DNA from: Strigamia acuminata | Lineage: Eukaryota > Arthropoda > Chilopoda > Geophilomorpha > Linotaeniidae | Length of the DNA stretch: 64,000 bases | Reading direction: 5' to 3' | NCBI GenBank assembly: GCA_949358305.1 | Contig: OX442318.1 | Location: forward strand, 14,242,517-14,306,516 | In this document: in pieces, positions 11,786 through 23,900 of the stretch | Position numbering within the stretch: position 1 is the first letter of the stretch | Layout: every line of letters begins with the position of its first letter | Program-made: the position numbers and the translations under genes | The notes under the pieces: model-generated | The model's database searches: none | The model's input: the letters and a program-made list of their open reading frames with translations, nothing else | Told to the model about the DNA's origin: nothing

Positions 11786-14700
11786 TACAAAGTCAATAAT
11801 ATCCCAGGCCAAGTCGGAAGACTCGAGACTACGTCAATCGTAATGCGAACTCGTGCGGAATCGTCCTCTATTTACTCCAATGGTAATTACTGTGAATGGA
11901 AACCGGTCAAATGTTAAACTTGCTGATCTTATCCTTGGAATCAACCTTGAAAAGACACCTGTCACAGATACCTGAACACGTCTACGACTCGCCAAACTCT
12001 TACTGCACACTGAAGTGCGGGGAGACAAAATGGGCGGGATTTCGGGTCTGTTGCTAGGTAACGCGTGTTTGAGAGGGGCTAGTTGTATCTGACGTCATTT
12101 CGGTGCAATGGTCGAATTAATGATTTAACAAGTTTGTGTGTGTCAAACTTTGCATGAAATCATGTGTTTTCAGAAAGAATGATGTCATTGGGTTTAACCG
12201 ACAACGATTATTGTTTTATTATGTTTATTTTTTTTATGTGTTTATTCAAATCGATCAATGTTAGTAAGTAAAGACGAGCGTTGAGTTCCGGTCTGTCAAT
12301 ACCCAATCTAGGTTGGATGTTAATTGCAGATCAGTTTATCGTTGAAATTGAATTAAAACTGTGAAATCTCAGTTGGGTATTTTTATTATACGAATCGAGT
12401 CATTTTAAATCTCTATTTTTGTTTTTATTTCATTTTTGTTGAAAATTAATTATTATTAATAAATAAAAGTTACACAATATTATATTATACCATACCACTT
12501 TTTAACTACGTGGGCTTGCTTTACTGGAGTGGTAAACCGATCTCTTCCGATAATACAATTTGATTGAAGCCAGAAAATTCAAATAATGCTACAAATATTA
12601 TTGCATCTGTCTAAAACTTTGATATTTTGTGTTTACCATACATATTAAATGTTATATTCGTGTTTAGCTCCCCTTTTCATTTTAGACACTCATTATCGAT
12701 TATTCATTACAGGAATATTTGATACCCCATTTGGTTCGGGTTTTCCATGTTGCCCAACCGACCCGAATCGAGCAAATGTGAGCAAAAATCCCATCTCACT
12801 TCGATTCACTTGACTTGACTGAATCCTCATTCACAGTATCATCAAAAATCCTGTTAACTAAAACCTACTTTATGATTTTTGTCTACATTTTCCATTTTTT
12901 ACGACTATTTTTTTTTAGAGCAATGGCCGCCAACTTGTCCGCCGTACAAAAACAACAGCAGTGGTTAAGTACAAGAAAGAATGCCACTTTAAATAGAGTT
13001 TTTTTTTAATCCCATACCGGTACCACGAATAACAAATTTGGTAAGGTTTACAATTATCTGTGCCAACTTCATATATTTTAATTGAATTTTCCTCATTTTA
13101 GACCAGAAATTCCACACAACAACAACTATAAAAACAAGAAAATACTTAAATTCTACAAATGATTCATAAAATGAATCTTAAAAAGGAAATCATTACTCTA
13201 ACTGTGACATTTTCCAAATGTTAATTGACCATTAAACATATTTTCTTCTTTAGGTCACATAAAAAAAAATAGAATCAAAAGCAAACCCCAAAATATGACG
13301 ATAAAATTGCATAGAAAATGTTCGGCCATTAAAAAAATCCACAACAACACTCGTAAAGGAATGTTTTCCACTTTGTCTTTGGTTTCGCCGTTTCCATCAT
13401 TCTTCATACACTCGAAATTAAATTCTCATTACCTCAAACTTGGCACGAGAAAATGTCGACGCTCTCACAAACCTCAAAATAATTGCGATTCTTATCAAGA
13501 AATACAATAAAAATACACATACAAATTTTAAAACAACTTTTAAAGCCGCGCACGATAATAATTTGACTTTCAAATTAGCAAAATAATAAAAAAAATAAAA
13601 ATAAAAGAAAGGAATAGGCGAAACAATGGTTTTGATTAATTCATCTCAAACAAAACTATGTCATTGCTTTAAAGAGCTCAAAACCCTACTGAATTATACA
13701 TCATTAGTTCATTACTCATCTATGATGAAATTTCCTACAACATAATTACCCACTAATCAATCAATTATATTAAACGGCACTCAGTATTCAGTACCATGGG
13801 AGCAGCCAATGTGAAATGTGTGATGACTATATATGTTTTACCAATAACATTCTTCTCGAAAAATCAGTCGACGTTGTTATTGATTTGAAAATGGATTTAT
13901 GTACTAAGAAAATAGCACTACAGTTTTCCTATTGAAGTATTGTGTTTACCATGATGCAACAGTGTCACAACCATCAAAAACTTTTCATTGAATTCCCCAC
14001 GCACACTTTACTTATTCAATTTGACATCAAACTCAATAAGCATTTTTTCTTCCCGTTGAGTCACCAGGAAAATGTGGTTCAAAACTTTGGGTCAACGAGC
14101 AAAAAAGGTTGGGATAGTGTTGGATTTGAGTGTTTGTTATCACCGCCAGGTGAATGTTTCACCTGTGCACCTATTAGGACGTTTATCCACACATTGTTCG
14201 GTGTATTCATCCAATCTTTGAGCGTTTAAAACTACAGATGGGAGTGAAAGTGAAAGTAAGCCGGAACTCTCCGTTTCGGTAAAAGATTTGGAAACAGAAT
14301 GCCGTTGCGGTTTCAAATCGGTTGGCAAAAAAAGAAAAATGAACCAAAATGAACATAAAATGATTTCTTACTGAAACCTGTGTTTGTTGTAAATAATAAT
14401 GGCACACGTACACGGGTAATTAAAATGATAAGTGATTTTATTCAATGGTTTATCTAATTCCTAATAATCCTAATACTAATCACTGATTGATTTAAATAAA
14501 TAATCCTTTGGTCTCGTTGACATGGCCAGCACTCCTGGCGGTGGCAAATAACACATTGACGGTCAGTAAATTTCCAACACTGTTTACACACCTTATCCGT
14601 CTGGCAAACGGGCGTTCAGCTAAGATATTTTTTCTACTTTCATCCCTGGTTGGGGACCACCGGTTTAACGACTAGCAGTCCATTATGCTGAGCTGCATTG

Positions 14701-15595
14701 CTAATTTCTTTATACATTATCCAGTAATTGAGTAGACTCGTTATTGTTATCCCATTAGATACAGATACTTCAAAGTTGGATCAAATAAATGAGAAAATAT
14801 TTTTTATTCTTGGATGGGGAAGCTAACCTTTTTTGTCTTCATTTTAGCTGGTAAAACAGTGAATTTGACCTCTATTGAATTCTCCAGTGTTTTTTCTTTT
14901 TTTTAGAAAGTCAAAAAAAAAGAGAGAAGTCTTCGCATAATCCTCTTTCCTCATTTTTATTCCTTTCTTTTCTTTATCTATTATTCTCCTGTCATCATCA
15001 GAGCACAGTGAAACTTCTCCTTCACTTACACTCCGTCAATTTCTTTGTTTATATCCCAAAACCACAAGATAACTCTCAATAGACAATAGTACACCATAAA
15101 AACACAAAGATGACCCCCTAAAGATTGGTAAAACTTGCCCTCATTGCAAGTCCACCACAACATTCTGATGGCGACTCCATGTAGCTGTGAGAGAGACATC
15201 TGACCCCATATGAAGGTTAAAGGTGAGCTGTATTTATTAACACTACGAAATGGCTCTACATACCAAGTAGCATTTTAAAACTTACAAAACACTCTTTGGT
15301 AAAACCAGCTATTCAAGCAACCTGCATTAAACCTACAATCCGACAGTTCACACTATAAAAAAAAAATATTTTCTCATTTTATTCTGCACTAAAAACTTGT
15401 GGCCCGTCCAACAACAAGGTTGTGCTGAAAGAAAAACAGTATCATAAAATTTACATGTAATAAAGTTACAAGCGTGCTGTTGTGTGCTTAATAATAAAAA
15501 TACAAGGTGCAATCCAAAACATTCGTTCCGGCGTGTCCGCAGCAGCGGTAACATGTTTGTGGTATCTGATAACCGGAAGCAGTGCTGCCGAAGGG
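11786..15595. other. Non-coding DNA
   Basis: No supported gene. The frames present are under 100 codons, without motifs, and in regions with many stops in all frames. AT-rich with several poly-T and poly-A runs. Confidence 0.4.
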
Positions 15596-15945
15596 CCCCA
15601 ACGTCTTGTAATAATAATAATATTTAATAATAATATTACGTTTACATGCATGAAATATTTCGAGCGAGATGAAATATTCCGTTTTCACAACTATCATGTA
15701 AACAGGGATGAAAAGGATTATTCGCGTAGTGACAATAATCCCTCGCAGAAGGTTGTTTAATTCGAGTGAACTCGAACTATTTTTATTGCGCATGCCGCAT
15801 CACTTCCTGCACTTCCCAATTGGTCGAAAACCAAAAGTGATCGCGAATTATTTTCTGCATGTAAACACAACAATTTGATTTTTTCACCACTCGAATTATT
15901 CATTACTCAAAATATTCAGTGCATGTAAACAAGGTTGTCCTAACT
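15596..15945. mobile_element. MITE with GTTTACATGCA ends
   Basis: The left arm (GTTTACATGCATGAAATATT from about 15640) is inverted relative to the right arm ending CATGTAAACAAGG near 15935. The left end is interrupted by an AAT-rich palindrome (about 15609-15638). The motif CATGTAAAC recurs at about 15695, 15860 and 15924. No ORF of substance; overlapping 90- to 100-codon frames on both strands reflect the low stop density of the insert. Confidence 0.5.
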
Positions 15946-16826
15946 CCCATTGGCCAAGCCTTATTACTCCTAACGTAGATACTCTAATGTGATCGGCTAC
16001 TTTTCAGAGTCTGTTGTTCGACATTTATGCTGTGTAGTACGAAAAGTTACGAGGTTACAGTCCAATATGAAACAATATCCATCAAAGTTAAACTTGAAAC
16101 TTTAGTGCATGACATTTTATTAGTTTTCATTGATTGGAGTGTGCCTAGCATGCCAAGAACCATAAACACATGAAACAATTTACTCTTTCATTTATATTCA
16201 TGAGAAATTTAATTTCACACACATTTTGAATAATTTATTTATTTACTGTATCACATTTGTTAATTCAACTGCAAATCATTTTTAAAGCTAATAAAAACAA
16301 ATAGAAATTGCACATTTTTATCAATTGCAGTTTATTTCGCATAAAGCCAGTCAGAAATTGCGTTTAAAGTAAGACTAAGAGACATGTCAAATTCAAATGC
16401 GGTGCATCCGTGCAGGGGTTAGACACTATTAACCTTGTAAAATGATAGTCAATTTATACAAAGCGGAAGGTTAATACGAAGAAGAGCAGAGCACTTGAGC
16501 AGTGCAGAAATGCCACTTAATGAATGCAATTTTAACACTTGAGTCAAATTCCAGTGAGCAATATTGAACCAAAGGTTACCGGACTACCAAGAAGCTTCAG
16601 TAAAAGCAGAATGTGTTAAAAGAAAGAAGTGGGCCATAATTAGTTCATTTGATGAAAATAAAGGAATTCCAATTGCCATTTACTTGTAATACCCAAAACT
16701 AAACCGAGTGAAGACCAAGAGTCTGGACACACCTTTCTAATAATAATACGGCGTCTTCAAAGCTATCCACTTTGTACTTTTTAAACGGTTGAAGATACAG
16801 CAAAATTTCCAATTGCTAAGTTGTAG
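15946..16826. other. Non-coding DNA
   Basis: No supported feature. Confidence 0.4.
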
Positions 16827-16889
16827 ATTTCTCAAGATTTCAGTCAAATTTCTCAAAATTTCAGTCAGAATTTTCAGGATTTTAGTCAG
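16827..16889 (+). repeat. 21-bp tandem repeat, three units
   Basis: Units 16827-16847, 16848-16868 and 16869-16889, consensus ATTTCTCAAGATTTCAGTCA plus one base. Sequence downstream to about 17000 continues as degenerate GATTT-type repeats. Confidence 0.75.
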
Positions 16890-19800
16890 ATTTCATTAAT
16901 GATTCTATTACAATTTGTAAGATTTTATGGATTTTTAGGATTTTGGAGATTTCAGAGATTTGTATGATTTTTTTAGATGTATTTAATATTTCGGAGATCT
17001 CTCGTGCCTTAGTGCAAATTTTCTTAGTCTTTCCAGTTAAATGTTTTTTGTTTTAAATGAAAACAAATCAGTAAATACTGTATGTCTTGAGTCATTTTCA
17101 GACTTTTGACTCACCAAAATAACATTTGCTTCCGGTAAGTTAGAACAAACAGCATTTGAGACTATTTTTTGTCAAAACCCATTAGCTACAAACCCAAGAT
17201 CAGAGGAAATGGCCAATAATGTTTCCTTACATATCCCATCATGTTGGTAATCTATCTCTGTTTCCTCCAGCTTGTAAGGTAAAAGACAGTAATTACTGTC
17301 ACTCAAACCCAAAGTTTTTTCCACCGCAACGTAACATATCCTTCAACAGCCATCCTAAGTCTCACTTAATCTGTAGAAACATGATTTGAACCTGCACTCA
17401 TTTTAAGCCGAGTCCTTTCCAAAATTTCATCATCGCCATCTTCCAGAAGTCCATCAAAAGACCAATCTCATTTCTTTCTATTGTCATCTTCAGGTCAGTA
17501 TGATGGGTTAGCGAGACCAAATCTCATCCAAAACTCAAAACTGTCACCTGCTGTCAAAAATCATTAAACCCTGGGGTGCCCACTACATCTCCCCAGTTGA
17601 TGAAAATTCTGCACACACTGGAGAAAGATGTGGGAATGAAAAGATGAAAAAGGATGGAGGAGAGGAGAGGAGAGGAGGAGAGGAAGGGATCAGAGGAGGG
17701 GAAAGTAGACAAGAGAGGCTGAAAAAAAAGTGAAATCCAGTCACAAATCTAGAGAGGAAGGAGGAAAATAAAAAGGATAACAATGTTAGCGAGTCAACTC
17801 ACGATTGTCACCAAACTGAGCCACAAAAAGAAGAGAGGAGAAAAAATGGAAAAAATTGACCACTTCCCTATCTTTTCACCATCAAACTGCTACTAAACTT
17901 TAGTTATTGTGTCTGCTTTCTTCTTTGATAGCACAAAAGTGATAGTGATAGACATTTGAGTCAGGTAACACCGCACTATAGAATTAGCGCTGCTCATCGC
18001 ACTGGATATTTTTAAGGCCTTTTGATGGATAATTCAACACCGAGGCAAACAAAAATAACGCGCTTTCTTGCTCTATTCTATCCTCGTTATTAAAAATTGA
18101 TCGCTGCCGACATTTTCTTCGATTTAGAATTCCTGCGATCCACCCATATGGTTCAAAAATATATTTTACAATATATTTTTATATATTTGTCCAATTAATG
18201 CATTACAAAATGGAGCCGATCGAAAGACCTTTAGCGAAAACTAACTTTTGTTTTTGATGAAGGTATTGTTTGGTGAGTCACCGTCAGGTGGCACTCCAGA
18301 GAATTTGCATATACAACTAAGCAAAGAATAAATTTGTACTTTCCGTAAATCAATCACTCAAGTTCTCTCTCAACCAAATCAACACAAATAACCGCCATCT
18401 CAATACAATCTTAACACTTTTTAATCATCTACAGCTAAAATGGACTTTACTTTAGGAGAAAAATAAATTAGGTTTACAGACTGCTGGACATGGACAGTAT
18501 TGTGGATGTGGAAAAATTGGACATCACCACAACAATAACTGTCAAAAGCTATAGTTTTAAGCTGCAAATTATATTTTATTTCAGTCAGAAACTTTAAACT
18601 TCTGTCCATTTTGATTAAAATCCATTCCAATGATTGCATGGCACATTTATTACATGAACAAACCGACATCTAACTTTAGAAAAGAGCAGCTCAGTTAACC
18701 AATCAAGCATTTCCTGTGTGCATTTCAGTCTTCCTAAATGCAGGGGGAAGGGAAGGCAAGGCATCATTGCTTCTGTCTTGTCTTTGGAGCCCCCACTGAT
18801 CCACACTGTCCCCCTGAATTGACTCTGATGGACAACTTGTTTCAACTTGTCTCACATTTATTCTCTGCAATTGCCATTCCATTTTCTTAATAACTTCCCA
18901 AACAATTTTTCTTCTGGCTTTCTCCATCGCCTAAATTTTCTAGAAAATAAAAATGTCAATTTGAAATTAATGAAATTAAAATAATAATAATAATAATAAT
19001 AATAACAACAAAAATGAAATAATAACAAAAATCTTTTCATTTTGTTTCCACCCATTTCACCTTAAATTTACGACAAAGAAGATCTGGACACAATCGACAA
19101 CAACAAGTCGACAGCACAGGCCTGCAATTGACCGTCGATCCGCTTGATTAACTCTCTTCCTCGTGCTCAGTCTCACATAGAAGACTTTGCTCCACTGCAA
19201 TTGCGAGGGACAATTCATTTTCAGGGCCCAGAGTAAAAAGAGCCTGTAAAGGATAAGTATTAAGACACTACGACGAAGACAATCACATCCACTGCTTTTA
19301 GTATCTCTAATGACCTGCGCAAGACTGCTTTTTCAAGATGAATTTCAACTCAAGTGAACCCATCATCTAAAAACCAATTCACAACTACTTAGGTGTTTTT
19401 TTTTTCTTTTTTCTTTTTTTCTTTTTTAAAGTTTATTATAAATTTTGAAGAAAAAAAACGCCCAATTTCTTCTTGTTATTTTCATCATTTCCCACAGGGC
19501 ACAGGCTAGATCCCATTTTTTTTTAAATTAAAGAGCAGTGACTGTGATAGTTCACATTTATCAATGTAAGCGCATTATTAGAAAAATTCAAAGCAAGCTA
19601 TCAATTCCAGGTGCCATGGAACACACACAACTCCTTAGATTTTTATTATATATTGCCTACCATTACTAAAATAAAATTTAAACCAAAAAAATCTTCACTT
19701 AGTGAATTTAACGCTTGGCCATTTGCAACACCCAACCACGAGCACATTTGTCTCATTTTCAGCATCCAGAACACATTTTTTAGAGATTGTTTCACTTCTT

Positions 19801-19979
19801 GCTCTTCCAACGAAAGTTTTAAAAGGAACAAATTCAAATTTTCTATTTGGAAAGTTTCACTTTTTGTTTTTTTTAGTTTTGGGAATCATTTAAAACCGCC
19901 AATAAAGTGTTTGGGCCTGTCATTATAATTAACAAAGTGCCCAAATAAAGATGGCTTAAACTGCTTGATGATGTCCCAC
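16890..19979. other. Non-coding DNA with purine tract and AAT microsatellite
   Basis: About 17655-17705 is a GGAGA-rich purine tract and about 18979-19008 is an (AAT)n microsatellite; poly-T/TTTTC runs lie at 19398-19425. No supported gene. Frames at 17583-17783 and 18421-19055 lie over these tracts or lack any recognisable domain. Confidence 0.45.
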
Positions 19980-20721
19980 ATTAACCCAATTTAATAAGCG
20001 GCATGCCGCTATAAGTGAAGTTACCAACTTTCGGAAATTTCACTTATGATTGCTGCTAAAATGCTGGTAAAAATGCCGGTAAAAATGCCGGTAAAAATGC
20101 CGGTATTAAAACGGTAAACGTTTACCGGCAGTCTGGTCAAACCAGAGACCTACGTACTACTGGACTGCGAACTTAGGGATTGTGGGTTTGAAGCGCATGT
20201 TTACAGGAAGTGACATCACTTCTTGCCAAAATTATGGTTGCCTGAAATCACGATACCAACACAATGGTTGGTAAATACTAGGTGATTTTGAATTTTAGGC
20301 TGTAAAAAGTATTTTAAAATTGTTTAACCTTTCCATAGCCATGGCTGGTTATACCACATTGCTATAGTCATGGTCAGTCATTTCTGTTTCCTTTTGAAAT
20401 GCTTCTGCGCATCTGCACAATCTTAGTTTTCCAGGTGCAATCGTATTTTTCCTGGTTTGAGCACATTAAAACATGCGATTGCAGCTGGAAAACTAAGATT
20501 GTGCGCACGCGCAGAAGCATTTCAAAATACCGCCTAGTGCTAACAGGTGGCAAGACGAAGAACAAGAAGTTGAGACGCATCAGTGACGTCACTTCCTCCA
20601 AACAATGCCTCTTTCTCTCTCAAGTTGGGCACAATATGGAGTTCGCAGTCCAGTAGAATGTAGGTCTCTAGTCAAACCTGAGCTATAACGACATGCCACT
20701 TAAAGCGAGGTAATACGGTAT
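19980..20721. mobile_element. MITE, CGTATTA-type TIR family, copy D (interrupted)
   Basis: The right terminus (ACTTAAAGCGAGGTAATACG, ending in GGTAT at 20721) is a clear family end; the left terminus near 19980-20010 (AAGCGGCATGCCGCT core) is diverged. The interior has a palindrome at 20013-20045 and four 12-bp units of ATGCCGGTAAAA at 20061-20108. It is split by a nested element at 20144-20670. Confidence 0.55.
20144..20670. mobile_element. Nested non-autonomous element with 8-bp flanking repeat
   Basis: Terminal inverted repeats of about 30 bp (left AGAGACCTACGTACTACTGG, right its near reverse complement) are flanked by GTCAAACC at 20136-20143 and 20671-20678. An 8-bp duplication fits the hAT superfamily. 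Inside is a long hairpin, with arms of about 53 bp at about 20392-20444 and 20475-20527. No transposase is encoded. Confidence 0.7.
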
Positions 20722-20856
20722 ATTCCAGGCACCTTTACTTACCTGTGTATTGTGAACTGCCCAGGCACACTCTTGAAATGAATCACAAGAAGGCAGAATT
20801 AGCCTCACTCCAACTTCTCAAAGACGGAGAAAGCTGGATCCTGCGCGTCATCATCC

Positions 20857-20982
20857 AAACAAGATGGCTGAACTGTTTATTGTTAGTTCAACTGATCAAC
20901 CGTTACTAAGGGGAAAATATGGAAGCTGCATGATGACATTAATGATTGCATTGCTCTCGATGCAGTCCTATCACTACTGACT
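20857..20982 (+). repeat. Dispersed repeat, copy 1
   Basis: Shares an ungapped core, including AAGATGGCTG, CTGATCAACCGTT and AGGGGAAAATA, in the same order and spacing with 61440-61567. Non-coding; the class (SINE, MITE or other) is not determined. Confidence 0.55.
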
Positions 20983-23900
20983 CAAATGTCACAATTTCTT
21001 GTGTTCTCAACACACCACAACGTGATACACAGAAAAAAGTAATTAAAATATATAATACATAAAATTGACAATTCTAAAAAACATTCACCATCCGCTACTA
21101 AAAGTTAAAATTAAAATCGTTACAGAAACGTCATCTCAAAATTATGCAAACCGTACTAACGCAACTTTAACTTTCCAAGTTTTATTTTCAGTTCGATACT
21201 ACATAAATGGCGTGACATGTCTTTATGGCCGTTGACATTTGCACAGTATCGCCATGACAAACTACCAAATCAGCCATCACACTGTAATTTCTTGACCACC
21301 TTTCACTTCAATCCATCCGTTGACCACCTCGAGCCACGTCGTGCTATGACATTACCCCGGACACACTACCTACTTCTCTTTTTGCCGCCTCAGCATCATT
21401 TGTCATCACTAGAAACATATACGAATGGTGAGCATCTTTTTCTTGATTTATAGGAGGCGCAGCCAGCAACTTCCAAATCCCACTTCGCTAATCAATCCTA
21501 ACCATTAACTTATCTCTTTTCTCGCTCTTCTGTATATCCGTATTGATACATCGCTCAATATAAATCATTTTTCACCCGTGTGAAAAAACATGCAGAACCA
21601 AGGCACAGTTTTGATTGACTGCGTAAACATTCTTTTCTTTTTTTCTCATCGAATTTCTCCGTAATTGATTAATGTTTAGACATTCTTCGACTAACTACAC
21701 GGTGCTCTACAACTTTGTAATCGGGTAATAATGGCTATCCTTGGCAGTTTCAAAGATAGAACCTAAAAGCGGTTGAAACAATGATCACACACAATTTTCA
21801 TTGTTACCATTAAATTTGCCACGCGTGATTTACTACAAATACACTTGATGTTTAGAAATTGGAAAAGATCATACTTCGGAAGATGTTGTCGCTGTATATT
21901 TGAAAATGGCGCTTGTTTTGAAATTTTAAAAAAAAATGTCTGCATTTTTAGGTGCAATGTTTATTTAGACAGGTGTATGTACGGAAGCCTTTCAAGATCT
22001 TTTCTACTTGTCGAACAATTTTTTTCACGGATTTTTGAAGGTTTTCAGCATCCCTTCAATTCCTTCGCAAGTAAAATAAAGAAACTAACAAATAAAAATG
22101 AAATCGAAGAAATGTGTCCCCTTTTGATGCAATTCTTACAATTCCGTCCGAACCCCTCGCAAACTCATGCATCATCAAACCACAAAGATCACAAGAGGAA
22201 GCGCAGGAAACGCGTCGTCATGGCAACCCCATTGGATGACTAATCCCACAAAAGACCAACCAGTAGATGCTCAGTCATGAAACATCCAGGAAGCGAATAA
22301 CAATCTCCAAGAAAACTCCACTTGTTTGTCCCACTAAAACCGAGTAAACAATCATAACAACTTTTTACCAATATCAATAATCAATGTTTTCCCATTTTTT
22401 CATCAATTGGGCAATCAATAAACCAATTGGACATTTCCTCGTCTAATTCTTTGTGTTTCAATTCTTGTCAATCTTCCATGGATGCACAAATGTTAAACTA
22501 ACAGGAATGCAGCAACAGTTGCAGCAAGCAGAAGCATCAGGAATTGACCTCTTCAGGATAAATCATGCAATTAGCAGAAGCTGTTGAGACTACATGACAT
22601 GTGAAAGGAGCATGAGAGCAATATTGAAGATCCTTGCTAAACTCTATCGGCAATCGAAGACCCTGGAAAACTCAGTCTTGCTGGCAGAAATTCAATACTG
22701 TCAACTTGCACAGACTGAATAATATTGTGTCAAAATGCCAAGAACAGTTACAGACGTGTGGAGTTTAAAGATACAATTTATGTCTTACTTACCTAAGTAA
22801 ATTCAGGCATTTTTTGTGCTCGGTTTTCGCGGTCCGGTTTCACTCCAAATTCCTTGTTAGAAAATTTGCAATGCCTTCGTACTTAGCGTCAAGCTGTAAA
22901 ATGTGATCGTAAGGACCCTTTACATCTTACCATTACAGAAACGCTAAATAATTTATCTCTCCATTTTCTTTAAAAATAGAAGATTTTAAATTTTAAGTGA
23001 AATAAAATTACCAATGTCTTCTGCCAGGGGAAAAGGGCATGCCATCTAATCTAATCCTGACCTAAAACCTGCCAATACATATTAAATTTTGATTTGAAGC
23101 AAAACAATTTTATCTCATAAGTTATTTCCTCATTTCCAAATTGCTTTCCTTTTAAATTCTTAAAAATTGCTGAATTTTCTTAGCTAATCTGCAAAAACAT
23201 CCTTTTCTTTCTCTTCGAAGGTAAACATCGATCGGCTTTTTCAATACAAATCTTTCTCAACACGTAAATGATAAATCTAATTCCCCCGTTCTTCCCTCTC
23301 CACCAGCCACAAAAAGCCATTGAGATTTTTTTAAAAAACCATTACCATATTTAATTAGCACATTTTTTCCTTCAATTGCAAGCTTGGTTAGAATAGAAAA
23401 AGAAGTCTACTCAAAAGCAGATATTATTCTGTGAGAGCAGATGAATCTCAAGGTTACTAACCATGAAACCGCACGAAGAAAAAATGACTCAATAAACTCG
23501 GTCGTATTTATGACTTAGTTGAGGCGTCAAAAAATTAATCTAATAAAAGAAAAGTAATTTGCAGTCCATGTGCCTCATGGTTACTGCAATGGAAAGTCAA
23601 TTCTTCAGTATGATGCTGTGCTTGCTCCAACTTGACCAGAAGGTAGAATCCAAATGACAACATTATTGCTGCTCTGCAGTAAAAGCTGCAGCACCAATGC
23701 GCCAGAATGGATACACATTCAATGTTACCTCCAACTTATATTATAAACATTTAAGAAATTTCCAGCTGCAACATCTCTTTCACTTCGTGCACGTGGCCAT
23801 TTCCACGAGCTACATTTGCCAAAAAATTAATTTCCCGTCCATGCATTCAGAGCGTTCACTTCTGCAGCTTCAAACGTTCCTGTCTGCTATCAAATAATTG

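Noticed and set aside
21845-22243. 132-codon plus frame with Cys-rich start and basic end
   Set aside because: Length is possible by chance in this amount of sequence; there is no recognisable motif and no conserved context.
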